DNA of 64,000 nucleotides from Tateyamaria sp. ANG-S1 (GTDB lineage: Bacteria > Pseudomonadota > Alphaproteobacteria > Rhodobacterales > Rhodobacteraceae), in the NCBI RefSeq assembly GCF_000814025.1, contig NZ_JWLL01000006.1:744001-808000 (forward strand), read 5' to 3'. Made by a program: the position numbers and the translations under genes. Position 1 is the first letter of the stretch, and every line of letters starts with the position of its first letter. The notes under the pieces were generated by a model that saw nothing but the letters and a program-made list of their open reading frames with translations, did not search any database and was not told where the DNA came from. Shown here in pieces: positions 27,607 to 37,127 of the stretch.

Positions 27607-30600
27607 TTACTGCGTCAGCAGCTTGGCCTCGTGCTTTTTCAGGCTCCGACGTGCGGAGGCGTAGTTGGCAATGCCGTCCACCGTCTCCAGCTCCGGGAAC
27701 AGCTCCAGGATTTCAGCGCGTTGCGCATCCCCCATCGCGTTCAGTGTCATATCGCCCGGCTGGAAGCTCTCGGTCCATGCACCATCCGACAGGATGACCT
27801 CGTGCTGGTCGAACATGACATGGATATATGTCGTCTCCGACACGTCCACCACGTCGATCCCATCCATGCCCGTCAGGTGCTTGGCCGCGACCAGAACTTC
27901 GCTCTCGTCGAAATACAGCGCCGTCTTCTTGTCGGCGACAAGCACACGGTGTTGCGGCGACACAAGCATGTCACGCTCTGGCAGACCCTTGCCCAAGGCC
28001 CCCTGACGGATCAGGACCGGACGCAGGTGCGTCGCCTTGGCCAGTTCTTCACCCGTCATCGCGCGTTGGCCAACCCAACGGATCTCCTGAATGCCGTTGT
28101 CGCGGGTGATCACCCGGTCGCCCGGCTTCAGGTCCTCCACCCGGCGCTCACCACCCGGCGTCGCGATCAGCGTGCCCGGCGTAAAGCAGGGGATCACATC
28201 TTCGATGTTGGTAAAGGTCAGCTGACCAACCTGGTCCCCATTGGTGTCGAAGTAATTGACCACACCGTCAAAGCCGTTGCCGTCGGAATCCGGGTTGGTA
28301 AAGACCACCTTGAGGGAACCGTTCCCCTGCACGGAACCGCGCAGGTCCAGCGTGTCAAAGTCATCGCCTTCGCTGCCGCCATCGACAACCTCGCCCGCAT
28401 CGACATTCACGAACAGGTCGCGGTCGGCCCCACCGGACATGATGTCCGCGCCGCCATTGCCACCATCAATCGTGTCGTTGCCAGCGCCCCCGTCGATCAC
28501 GTCATCGCCGGTCGAGCCAAGGATCGAGTCGTTGCCGCCATCACCGTTCAGCGTGTCGTCACCGGTGCCGCCGTCGATCAGATCGTCGCCTTCACCACCG
28601 TTGATCACATCGGCGCCATTGTCGCCCAGGATGGTGTCGTTGCCCGCACCACCGTTCAGCGTGTCAGCGTTTCGACCCCCGTCGATGAAGTCGTTGCCTT
28701 CTCCGCCTTCGATCGTGTCGTTGCCCTGACCGCCCAGCAGGCTGTCGTCGCCAATGCCACCGTCGATGAAGTCGTCGTCGATCTCACCGTCGATGGTGTC
28801 GTTGCCGTCCTCGCCGTACAGTTCGTCATCGTCGTCGGCACCAAAGATCAGATCGTTGCCGTCCCCGCCAAAGACCGTGTCCATCCCGTTGTCGGGACGT
28901 GGATCCGACGGGAAGATCGGGTTCGATCCGTCATCCTCGATATTCAACTGGTCCAGACCCAGATCAGGATCATTACCGGCATAGATGGTATCGTCGCCGA
29001 TGCCACCTTCGATCAGGTCGTTGCCCTCACCGCCGACAATGCGGTCAAAGCCGTCTTCACCAAAGATCTCGTCATCGTCGATGCCACCGTCGATCACATC
29101 ATCGCCGGTGCCGCCCGTGATCGTATCGGCATCATCACCCGTGCTGATCGTGTCATCACCCGCACCACCGTCAACGGAGTCGCGGTCGTTCTCTGGATCC
29201 TCGTCAGCCGCAAAGCCGAAGGGGAAGCCCGGTGCAGGCGTGCCGTCATCATTGGGGAACCCAAGATCAGGCATCACGTCGCCGTTGCCGGTCTCGATCA
29301 GGTCATCGCCATCACCGCCGTCAACCACGTCTTCGCCCTGACCGGCAATGATGGTGTCATTGCCGCCGCCCGCTTCGATGATGTCATCGTCAGCATCCGC
29401 CGGATCGTCCGAGAAGATGTTGTCGCCGTTGTCGACCATGTCCCCTTCGGGATCGCCGGTATAATCCTCGTCGATCAACTCACCATCGTCGGTGCCTTCG
29501 ACAATGCCGTCCAGCGGGTTCGGCTCGACCGTCACGGTCACTTGCGCGCTGTCAAAGCCGCCCTCATCGTCGGTGATGGTGTAGTCGATGGTCGCATCAC
29601 CCTCGAACCCGTCATTGGGCGTAAAGGTCAGCGTGCCATCGCTGTTGATGACAACGTCCCCATCGGGCGAGGTCGCCTCGGTCACGCGCAGCGCATCGTC
29701 ATCCACATCCGTGTCATTGGCAAGCACCGGGATGTCCACGGCGGTGTTGAAGGGCGTGGTCTCGGCATCGTCATTGGCCTCGGGCGCGTCGTTGACCGGG
29801 GTCACAGTCACCGACACCTCGCCAACATCCGTGCCACCATTCCCGTCCGAGATGGTGTAGGTGATGGTCACATCGCCGTTGAAGTTCTCAGCCGGGGTGA
29901 ACACCACCTTGTTGTCAACGATCTCTGCGGTGCCCTGATCCGCGGGCACAACAGCCGAAATCACGGTCAGATCATCGCCATCGGCGTCGGTGTCGTTGGC
30001 CAACACGTCAATGGTGACGGGCGTGTCTTCCTCGGTCGTCTCGCTGTCATCCACAGCCACCGGGCCGTCGTTCACGGCCCCCACGGACACCACGGCTTCG
30101 CCCGTGTCCTCGCCGCCATTACCGTCGATCACGGTGTAGGTGATCGTGGCCGGGCCGTTGAAGTTCGGCGCAGGCGTGAAGGTGACAGTACCGTCACCAT
30201 TGTCCACGACCGACCCTTCCGCCGGATCAACGCTCAGCGATCCGATTTCCAGCGTGTCGCCATCGACATCCGTGTCGTTGCCCAGCAGATCGACAACAAC
30301 CGCCACGTCCTCGTCCGTGGTCTCGATGTCGTCCACGGCCACCGGATCGTCGTTCACCGGGGTCACGGTCACGGCGACTTCGGCAGCGCTCGTGCCGCCA
30401 TTCCCGTCCGTGATCGCGTAGCTGATGGTCACATCACCGTTGAAGTTTTCGGCAGGCGTGTAGACCAGCTTGTTGTCCACGACCTCAACCGTGCCCTGAT
30501 CCGCAGGAACAGAGGCCCCCGTGATGGTCAGGGCATCGCCGTCTGGATCGGTGTCATTGGCAACCACGTCGATGGTGACAGGCGTGTCCTCGTCGGTCGT

Positions 30601-33489
30601 GGCGGTGTCGTCCACAGCCGTCGGGCCATCGTTCACAGCGCCCACGCTGATAATGGCCTGGCCATCATCGGTGCCGCCATTCCCGTCCGACACGGTATAG
30701 TCGATGGTCGCCGTGCCGTTGAAGTTCGGCGCAGGTGTGAAGGTGACGGTACCGTCGCCATTGTCCACCACGCTGCCCTGATCGGCAGGCACCGATACGG
30801 CATCAAGGATCAGCGTGTCGCCATCCACATCCGTATCATTGCCCAAAAGGTCGATCACAACGGCTTCGTCTTCCATCGTGTCAGCCAGATCATCGACCGC
30901 CACAGGATCGTCGTTGACCGGGTTCACGGTAACAGTGACTTCGGCGGTGTCCGTGCCCCCGTTGCCATCCGAAATGGCATAGCTGATGGTCGCATCGCCA
31001 TTAAAATTCAGCGCAGGGGTATAGACCAGCTTGTTGTCCACAACCTCGACCGTGCCTTGGTCCGCGGGGACAGAGGCACCGGTGATGGTCAGGTCGTCGC
31101 CATCCACATCCGTGTCATTGGCCAGCGCGTCGATGGTGACAGCCGTGTCCTCATCCGTGGTTGCGGTGTCGTTGATGGCATCCGGCGCATCGTTAACCGG
31201 GGTCACAGTGACATTGACCGTCGCCGTGTCCTCGCCACCATTCCCGTCTGAGATGGTGTAGCTGATCGTCGTGTCGCCGTTGAAGTTTTCGCTCGGCTCA
31301 AAGGTCAGCGTGCCGTCGGCATTGATGGTCACATCCCCATCGGGCGACGTCGCCTCGGTCACACTCAGCACATCGCCGATGTCGGGATCGCTGTCATTGG
31401 CCAGCACGTTGATGACAACGCTGCCGTCCTCAGCCACGATCGCGGTGTCATCCACCGCATCCGGGCCGCGGTTGATCTCGTCCCCAATGACCTCTTCGAT
31501 CTCGGTAAAGGCAAGGGTCAGCCCGTTCGGATTGCCGTCACCATCGACAAACACAACCGTGCCGTTGATGCCGTTGCCGTTGCTGTCCGGGGTCACGTTG
31601 TCCAGGAAGAACGGCCCCTGACCCGTCAGGTCCAGCACATCGTTGTCGGTGTTCAGTGCCGGATCAGCGTTAAAGCCGCCCGCGCCACCATCGACCGTGT
31701 CGCCCGAACCGCCAAAGATGGTGTCGGCATCCGCGCCACCTTTCAGCAGGTCGTCACCGCCGCCACCGATGAGAACGTCATCGCCATCCTCGCCAAAGAC
31801 CATGTCGTCATCGGCACCGCCATCCAGCGTGTCATCGCCGGTCTGGCCGTGAATCCAGTCCTTGCCGTCGCCACCCTCGGCCACGTCATCGCCCGACCCC
31901 ATCCAGATCTCGTCATCGCCGCCACCGCCAAAACCGGTGTCGGCGCCCGAGCCACCCAGCAGGATGTCGCGGTCATCGCCGCCATCCAGCAGGTCATTGC
32001 CCTTGCCGCCTTCCAGACGGTCATTGCCGTCACCGCCGACCAGGGTGTCGTCGTCATTCTCGCCCTTCAGCGTGTCGTCGCCGTCCTCGCCAAAGATGGT
32101 GTCGTCACCGGCACCGCCTTGCAGGACGTCATTGCCCGCCTCGCCATCATCCACGATGGGCGCATCGAAATAGACATCCGTGATGTTGATGCCCGAGTTG
32201 TTGTTGCCGTCCTGATCATGCTCGATCACGATCCGTGCAACGGGCCCCGGAATGCTGACCAGCACCGAATACTCATCCGACGTGTCGTCCAGATAGCCAC
32301 CGTTGCTGTCTGCCGTGTCATTGCCGGACACACCGTCGGTGTCCTTCAGTGTCAGATTGCTGCCGCCCTCCAGGTTGACCTCGATCTGCTGACCGGCGGC
32401 GTTATACGCCTTCACCCGGACCACGCCGTCGCCGTCAATGTCATTGATGCGGAACGACACATCCTCGACCGGGTCAGAGAAGGACAGCTCGTAATCAGCC
32501 GAATTGCCCTTGCCATTCAACACGTTGTCAAGCGAGCTGTTGTCGTCGATGTTATTGCCGTCACCGTCGATATTCGACACATTCTGGTCGTCATCGGACT
32601 GGATCGTCTCGGACGCACCGGACTGGCTCAGGATCTTGAACGACACGGTCACATTGCCCGTGTCCTGCGTGAAGTTGCCCAGATCGTTGCCGTCACCGAA
32701 CGGGGACTTCTCCCACTCGAATACCTCGCGCTCGGACACACCTGCGCCCGGCCCGGCATAGTTGCTGTCGCCATAGATGACGTCATCACCGTCGCCACCC
32801 AGCACACTGTCATCGCCGGACCCGGCATAGACCTCATCATCGGCATCGCCCGACTTGATGGTGTCGTCACCCCCCAGCGCGTCCACGATGTCGTCATCCG
32901 GGCCTTCACCTGGCAGCAGCGCATCGCCCGCGTCGATCATGTCGCCCTCGGGATCGCCGGTGAAACCGGCGTCAATCAGGTTGGCGTCATTGTCACCCTC
33001 GACCACACCGTCGCCGGTGGTGTCGAACACCAGGTTGTCGATAGCGCCCGAGCCGTGCAGCTCAACTTCCATACGGCTCACGCCATCGACATCGAAATCG
33101 ACAATGGCCTGTCCGTTGTCGTCAGTGTCGTGGATGCTGACCGACTTGATCAGGTGCCCATCCGCGTCAAAGAACTTGACCCGCGCGCCCTCTTCAATGT
33201 CGAGGAAGGTCAGACGGTTGACCGACGACGGGTCGTCAAAGGTGAAGTTGATCTTCCCGCCGCCCGCATTGTCATCGGGATCATGGCTGTCGCCATCTTC
33301 CGAAATGATCAGCGCCTTGCCCAGGTTGGTCGTGCGCAGGTCGCTGTCGCCACCGGTCGGATGCGCGGTGTTGAAGATCATCGCCTTGTTCGACCCACCC
33401 ACGGCCGAGATGGTCACGCCTTCGGCCGAAAACTCGTTATCAACCACTGTGCCGGTGGCCAGGGAATTGAAATCAATAAATTTAGTCAT
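27607..33489 (-). CDS. Giant Hint-RTX protein with seven tandem cadherin/Ig-like repeats
   Basis: 1960 residues, extremely acidic (Asp/Gly-rich). Order: an N-terminal beta domain (1-160, GVTISAVGGSNKAMIF type); RTX block 1 (about 205-245); a beta domain (250-440); RTX block 2 (about 453-603); seven tandem repeats of about 93 residues (about 671-1323), each with a VAVDD..T.EDTPVTIDVLANDTD opening and a YTISDGNGGTD turn; RTX block 3 (about 1367-1700); and a C-terminal Hint domain from about 1767 (CFTPGTLIATPGGERRVE). A perfect AGGAGG site precedes the ATG. Expected to be a type I-secreted surface adhesin or matrix protein; the partner exporter is outside the window. Confidence 0.9.
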   Translation of the reverse strand: MTKFIDFNSLATGTVVDNEFSAEGVTISAVGGSNKAMIFNTAHPTGGDSDLRTTNLGKALIISEDGDSHDPDDNAGGGKINFTFDDPSSVNRLTFLDIEEGARVKFFDADGHLIKSVSIHDTDDNGQAIVDFDVDGVSRMEVELHGSGAIDNLVFDTTGDGVVEGDNDANLIDAGFTGDPEGDMIDAGDALLPGEGPDDDIVDALGGDDTIKSGDADDEVYAGSGDDSVLGGDGDDVIYGDSNYAGPGAGVSEREVFEWEKSPFGDGNDLGNFTQDTGNVTVSFKILSQSGASETIQSDDDQNVSNIDGDGNNIDDNSSLDNVLNGKGNSADYELSFSDPVEDVSFRINDIDGDGVVRVKAYNAAGQQIEVNLEGGSNLTLKDTDGVSGNDTADSNGGYLDDTSDEYSVLVSIPGPVARIVIEHDQDGNNNSGINITDVYFDAPIVDDGEAGNDVLQGGAGDDTIFGEDGDDTLKGENDDDTLVGGDGNDRLEGGKGNDLLDGGDDRDILLGGSGADTGFGGGGDDEIWMGSGDDVAEGGDGKDWIHGQTGDDTLDGGADDDMVFGEDGDDVLIGGGGDDLLKGGADADTIFGGSGDTVDGGAGGFNADPALNTDNDVLDLTGQGPFFLDNVTPDSNGNGINGTVVFVDGDGNPNGLTLAFTEIEEVIGDEINRGPDAVDDTAIVAEDGSVVINVLANDSDPDIGDVLSVTEATSPDGDVTINADGTLTFEPSENFNGDTTISYTISDGNGGEDTATVNVTVTPVNDAPDAINDTATTDEDTAVTIDALANDTDVDGDDLTITGASVPADQGTVEVVDNKLVYTPALNFNGDATISYAISDGNGGTDTAEVTVTVNPVNDDPVAVDDLADTMEDEAVVIDLLGNDTDVDGDTLILDAVSVPADQGSVVDNGDGTVTFTPAPNFNGTATIDYTVSDGNGGTDDGQAIISVGAVNDGPTAVDDTATTDEDTPVTIDVVANDTDPDGDALTITGASVPADQGTVEVVDNKLVYTPAENFNGDVTISYAITDGNGGTSAAEVAVTVTPVNDDPVAVDDIETTDEDVAVVVDLLGNDTDVDGDTLEIGSLSVDPAEGSVVDNGDGTVTFTPAPNFNGPATITYTVIDGNGGEDTGEAVVSVGAVNDGPVAVDDSETTEEDTPVTIDVLANDTDADGDDLTVISAVVPADQGTAEIVDNKVVFTPAENFNGDVTITYTISDGNGGTDVGEVSVTVTPVNDAPEANDDAETTPFNTAVDIPVLANDTDVDDDALRVTEATSPDGDVVINSDGTLTFTPNDGFEGDATIDYTITDDEGGFDSAQVTVTVEPNPLDGIVEGTDDGELIDEDYTGDPEGDMVDNGDNIFSDDPADADDDIIEAGGGNDTIIAGQGEDVVDGGDGDDLIETGNGDVMPDLGFPNDDGTPAPGFPFGFAADEDPENDRDSVDGGAGDDTISTGDDADTITGGTGDDVIDGGIDDDEIFGEDGFDRIVGGEGNDLIEGGIGDDTIYAGNDPDLGLDQLNIEDDGSNPIFPSDPRPDNGMDTVFGGDGNDLIFGADDDDELYGEDGNDTIDGEIDDDFIDGGIGDDSLLGGQGNDTIEGGEGNDFIDGGRNADTLNGGAGNDTILGDNGADVINGGEGDDLIDGGTGDDTLNGDGGNDSILGSTGDDVIDGGAGNDTIDGGNGGADIMSGGADRDLFVNVDAGEVVDGGSEGDDFDTLDLRGSVQGNGSLKVVFTNPDSDGNGFDGVVNYFDTNGDQVGQLTFTNIEDVIPCFTPGTLIATPGGERRVEDLKPGDRVITRDNGIQEIRWVGQRAMTGEELAKATHLRPVLIRQGALGKGLPERDMLVSPQHRVLVADKKTALYFDESEVLVAAKHLTGMDGIDVVDVSETTYIHVMFDQHEVILSDGAWTESFQPGDMTLNAMGDAQRAEILELFPELETVDGIANYASARRSLKKHEAKLLTQ

Positions 33490-34357
33490 GGATCAGGCCT
33501 CCTAGGCAGGGTTGCGCGCAGCACGCAACGCGACCGAAAAAGATACACTATGAAGAATGGAAACGGACGCGCCGGCCTCTTGGGCAAACGACCACGCGGT
33601 CAACGCCTGCGGCATCATGATGTGCGTTGATCTGCACATGGAAACGTCTCCATCTTTCCCTCACTCTTCACCCGGACGAGGCGACGCAGTCGGTAACTGG
33701 GCGATCCACACGCACGCCTGCCAAAAATGAGGGAAAATGACGGTCCACAGCGCTACAAACACGGGCGAAACGCCCGACGCACACACGCATCAGTTGTTGC
33801 TTACGCAACCCAGCGAACACACATTTCCCGCACCTTCCCAGTGCGTCTTGTGCGGTCGCCCCCTTGACCTACAGACATCGCCCCCCAGTTGGGCAAGAAT
33901 GTTCTTACGGCGGCGTTTGAGGCAAACAAAGGGAAAAATGTCCGAAAAACGTCAGCATTGCCGCAATCTCGACGCGCATTATGTGCCCTTACGGAACAGT
34001 CCTACCACTACCGGTTGAAGATGACCTTCCGGCATACTGACACGAATGCGCGTTTTTTCGCCTAAGCGTCTGTATTCACATCATTACGGCGGTTTCTCGC
34101 CGATGCCCGGATTCAACGTCGGGTTTCTCGCGGTGAAACAATTAACCCTACGTCAACCCGTCAAGATTTTGCCGCGTTCCCAAAAACATACGTTCACGAA
34201 CTGACACCAATGTTGAAAGATTTCGCCCACTGGTGCGCAGCATGGAACAAGGACACAAAAATGAACGAATCGACAGCGCGCTGACATCGCACATAAAAAC
34301 GCCCGCGCCAGACGCTGGCCGCGCCAGAAACAGATGTGCTCGAAAACGCGATGAGGC
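33490..34357. other. Long non-coding stretch between the giant RTX gene and tRNA-Leu
   Basis: About 870 bases without a convincing gene. It must hold the promoter of the giant RTX gene. A 93-codon frame at 33737-34018 has a fair ribosome site (GAGGGAAA) and a CVLCG motif but no recognisable fold and biased composition, so I do not call it. Small palindromes occur (GTTGCTTACGCAAC near 33796). The large size and position next to a tRNA make it a place to look for transfer scars; I see no clear duplicate of the tRNA 3' end. Confidence 0.5.
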
Positions 34358-34443
34358 TGGTACCCAAGGCCGGACTCGAACCGGCACGCCCGCAAAGGCG
34401 GGGGATTTTGAATCCCCTGCGTCTACCATTCCGCCACTTGGGC
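34358..34443 (-). tRNA. tRNA-Leu (anticodon CAA)
   Basis: Read on the minus strand, the acceptor stem GCCCAAG (34443-34437) pairs with CTTGGGT, with the CCA encoded at 34360-34358. The anticodon stem GGGGA/TCCCC encloses TTCAAAA, giving anticodon CAA (reads UUG). The long class II variable arm CGCCTTTGCGGGCG and the T arm CCGGTTCGAGTCCGG are present. Total 86 bases including CCA. Confidence 0.95.
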
Positions 34444-34601
34444 CTCGCGCTTCTCCTACACCGGGACATTGGCATGGGCAAGCGGGGGTCACGCGACCCG
34501 GACGACATTTTTTGACCACATCCGCAGGGCAACAGCGCTGGCACTGGCACATCGGTGGATGATTTGATACCGCATGCCGACCATGCAGGAGATTTCGCAT
34601 C

Positions 34602-35213
34602 ATGGCATCAACAGCGCAGGATTTGACGATCTCGGATCGGCTGACGCAATTGGTGTCTGACGCATACGGGCAGTCCGTGACGCTGGACTGGATCATGGCG
34701 CAACTGCACGAACGCGCCTTTGGCCTGTTCCTTCTCATTCTTGCGCTGCCCTGCTGCGTGCCCTTCCTCTACGGCCTGCCACAGATCGTGGCCCTGCCAC
34801 TCATGTTTGTATCGGCACAAATCCTTCTGGGCCGCCGCGTGCCTTGGTTGCCCAGCAAACTCAGCACCCGGACGTTCTCGGCTGAGGGTCTCGGCACGCT
34901 CTCCCGTCGCTCTGCCCCGTGGTTAAAGCGGATCGAGGCCGTCAGCCGACCGCGGCTGACCGTTTTGACGCACGCACCGCTCGACCGGATCGTCGGTTTC
35001 GCGCTGGTGCTGTTCAGCGCATCCATCCTCGTGCCCCTGCCTGGCACCAATACGGTGCCCGGATTTGCCGTCGTGATTGTGGCCATGGGACTTTTGCAAC
35101 GGGACGGCATCCTCGTTCTGCTCGGTGCGGCCCTCGGAACCGCGTGGATCGGAACGCTCCTTTTTGCGGGCGCAACGCTGGTCAGCCTGATCAAGACGTG
35201 GATCGGCCTATGA
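34602..35213 (+). CDS. exoD: Exopolysaccharide synthesis protein ExoD-like membrane protein
   Basis: 203 residues. An N-terminal soluble helix pair (1-38) is followed by membrane segments near 39-75, 128-158 and 170-198. The ExoD family pattern is seen in GLFLLILALPCCVPFLYGLPQIVALPL and in SILVPLPGTNTVPGFAVVIVAMGLLQRDG. ExoD of rhizobia affects exopolysaccharide and alkaline tolerance, but its biochemical role is unsettled. AGGAGA precedes the ATG; the stop overlaps the next start (ATGA). Confidence 0.88.
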   Translation: MASTAQDLTISDRLTQLVSDAYGQSVTLDWIMAQLHERAFGLFLLILALPCCVPFLYGLPQIVALPLMFVSAQILLGRRVPWLPSKLSTRTFSAEGLGTLSRRSAPWLKRIEAVSRPRLTVLTHAPLDRIVGFALVLFSASILVPLPGTNTVPGFAVVIVAMGLLQRDGILVLLGAALGTAWIGTLLFAGATLVSLIKTWIGL

Positions 35214-35683
35214 TCAGCACACGCAAAGGTCTCATTGTCTCGGCCGCCGCGGGCTCCGCCCTGCTTCTGGCGGGCGCGTTCATCTTTCAGGCATTGGGAT
35301 ACGCGCCTTGCGAAATGTGCGTCTGGCAACGTTACCCCCATGCAGTCGCCGCTGTGCTCGGCGCGCTTGCGGTGGTTGTTCCAGGTCCCGCCCTCCTTGC
35401 CTTGGGCGCTCTGGCAACCCTCACAACGGCTGGCATTGGCGGCTACCATGTCGGCGTGGAACAAGGCTGGTGGCAAGGCCCCTCAAGCTGTTCGGCAGGT
35501 GCCGTTGACGGGCTCGACCCCGACGCGCTTTTCGACCAGATCATGGCCGCCCCCCTGATCCGCTGTGATGAGATTGCGTGGCAATTCGCGGGCCTCTCCA
35601 TGGCAGGCTGGAACATGGTCCTGTCGCTGATGATCGCCGGCGTCTGGGTCGCCGCCCTCCGCGTCAGGCCGACTTCCGCGTAG
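35210..35683 (+). CDS. dsbB: Disulfide bond formation protein B (DsbB family)
   Basis: Inner-membrane protein that reoxidises DsbA and passes electrons to quinone. 157 residues with four hydrophobic segments. The first periplasmic Cys pair is YAPCEMCVWQRYPH (CxxC plus the quinone-site Arg), the second pair is in PSSCSAG and LIRCDEIAW. This is the normal DsbB layout. Coupled to exoD by ATGA. The last 20 bases overlap the convergent Lrp gene. Confidence 0.9.
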   Translation: MISTRKGLIVSAAAGSALLLAGAFIFQALGYAPCEMCVWQRYPHAVAAVLGALAVVVPGPALLALGALATLTTAGIGGYHVGVEQGWWQGPSSCSAGAVDGLDPDALFDQIMAAPLIRCDEIAWQFAGLSMAGWNMVLSLMIAGVWVAALRVRPTSA

Positions 35684-36089
35684 ACAACAGAAGCGACGTC
35701 TCGCTCGCCACGACCCCATCCAGCCGCCGGATGTCGAACAGCACAGCGTCAAACCGCTCCAGAGTCTCCGTCCCGATCTCGACAATCACGTCCCAGCGTC
35801 CATTGGTCGAATGCACCGCGCGCACCTCGACCATGCCCTGAAGCTGGCGGATGATGCGTTCCGTCCCCCGCCCCTCGATCCCAATCATCATCAGCCCCCG
35901 CACCGGATCGCGCGCCGTGTCGGCCTTCAGCACCACAGTAAAGCCGACAATATCGCCGCGCGTCTGCAACTTCTCGATCCGCGACCGCACCGTCGTGCGG
36001 GACAAGCCCAACCGAATGGACAGATCCGACAGTGACGCCCGCGCATCATGGCGCAGCGCCGCGATCAAACGGTTGTCAATATCGTCCAT
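35664..36089 (-). CDS. Lrp/AsnC-family regulator
   Basis: 141 residues. Winged helix-turn-helix (MDDIDNRLIAALRHDARASLSDLSIRLGLSRTTVRSRI pattern, residues 1-50) and the RAM/AsnC ligand-binding domain (60-138) with VRAVHSTNGRWDVIVEIGT. The ATG at 36089 is preceded by GGAGG; an upstream TTG is not needed. It is divergent from arginase with 105 bases between the starts, the usual setting for an amino-acid-responsive regulator of the adjacent catabolic genes. Arginine or ornithine as the effector is inference. Confidence 0.92.
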   Translation of the reverse strand: MDDIDNRLIAALRHDARASLSDLSIRLGLSRTTVRSRIEKLQTRGDIVGFTVVLKADTARDPVRGLMMIGIEGRGTERIIRQLQGMVEVRAVHSTNGRWDVIVEIGTETLERFDAVLFDIRRLDGVVASETSLLLSTRKSA

Positions 36090-36194
36090 GCGAACCTCCG
36101 ATCCGATCAATCAGGTTCCGATACGTCCACTTTGACCGCTTGTCTACGACGCAAATTGATCAGACATCTCACACAACAACACGTGAGGCGACAG

Positions 36195-37115
36195 ATGACA
36201 CCCAAAACAATCGACCTGATCGGCGTGCCCATGGACAGCGGCAAACGCCGCCAAGGCTGCCTCATGGGCCCAGACGCCCTGCGCACCGCGGGCCTTCACA
36301 CGGCGCTGTCGGACCTCGGCCACAGCGTCACCGACACCGGCAACGTGAGCCCCGCCACCTTCACAGAAATCACCGGCACCCACCTGCACGCCCTGCAAGA
36401 AACCATCGCCTGGACCGCAGCCCTCTCCGACCGCGCCGAAGCGGTTACACCAAACACAATCCCCATCTTCATGGGCGGTGACCACGCCCTCGCCCTCGGC
36501 ACCGTGCGCGGCCTCGCGAACGCCGCCGCGAAAGCAAACCGCCCCCTTTTCGTCCTCTGGCTCGACGCCCACACCGACTACCACACGCCCGCCACCACAG
36601 CCTCCGGCAACCTGCACGGCACACCCATGGGCTACGTCACGGGGCGCGACCGGTTCGACGGCTTCCCGCCCGTCCCCCACCCGGTCCCCCACAAACGCAT
36701 CGCCATGCTCGGCCTCCGCTCTGTCGACGTCGAAGAACGCGCCGCCATCGAACAGACCGACGTCACGTATGTGGACATGCGCCATATCGACGAACACGGC
36801 ATCGCCAAGCCACTCACCGCCTTCCTCGACCGGGTCGCAAAAGCAAACGGCCTCCTCCACGTCTCGCTCGATGTCGACTTCCTGGACCCCTCCGTCGCCC
36901 CCGCCGTCGGCACCACCGTCCCCGGCGGCGCCACCATCCGCGAAGCGCACCTGGTGATGGAGATGATCTGCGACAGCGGCCTTCTCTCCTCCCTCGACAT
37001 CGTCGAACTCAACCCCTTCCTCGACGAACGCGGACGCACCGCACAGCTGATGGTGGACCTCACCGCCTCCGCCTTCGGGCGCCGCGTCTTCGACCGCCCC
37101 ACCCGCGCCTATTAA
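36195..37115 (+). CDS. rocF: Arginase
   Basis: Hydrolyses arginine to ornithine and urea with a binuclear manganese centre. 306 residues. Metal ligands are visible in GGDHALALGTVRG, VLWLDAHTDYHTP and SLDVDFLDPSVAPAVGT, and the substrate loop is GNLHGTPMGYVTG. The start at 36195 has GAGG upstream. Followed after 12 bases by ornithine cyclodeaminase, so the pair takes arginine to proline. Agmatinase is less likely given GNLHGTP, typical of arginases. Confidence 0.95.
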   Translation: MTPKTIDLIGVPMDSGKRRQGCLMGPDALRTAGLHTALSDLGHSVTDTGNVSPATFTEITGTHLHALQETIAWTAALSDRAEAVTPNTIPIFMGGDHALALGTVRGLANAAAKANRPLFVLWLDAHTDYHTPATTASGNLHGTPMGYVTGRDRFDGFPPVPHPVPHKRIAMLGLRSVDVEERAAIEQTDVTYVDMRHIDEHGIAKPLTAFLDRVAKANGLLHVSLDVDFLDPSVAPAVGTTVPGGATIREAHLVMEMICDSGLLSSLDIVELNPFLDERGRTAQLMVDLTASAFGRRVFDRPTRAY

Positions 37116-37127
37116 GAGAGACAGACA

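Noticed and set aside
27631-31251. A 1206-codon open frame opposite the giant RTX gene
   Set aside because: It is the antisense shadow of Asp/Gly-rich repeats (GAC/GGC read as Val/Ala codons). Its protein is a low-complexity Val/Ala/Ile/His string without domains.
25422-33489. Intein in the Hint-containing proteins
   Set aside because: The Hint block is C-terminal with no C-extein or splicing junction, so it is a Hint cargo module, not an intein interrupting a host protein.
31849-33630. A 593-codon plus-strand frame opposite the 5' part of the giant RTX gene
   Set aside because: Same antisense artefact; no start site, no domain, and the opposite strand has a clear protein.
33737-34018. A 93-codon frame with a CVLCG motif and a fair ribosome site
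   Set aside because: Composition and codon use do not look coding, there is no recognisable fold, and it stands alone in a long intergenic stretch.
34358-34443. Integrative element attached at tRNA-Leu
   Set aside because: No integrase, no duplicated tRNA 3' end and no phage genes near it; xerD at 14.4 kb is the housekeeping recombinase.
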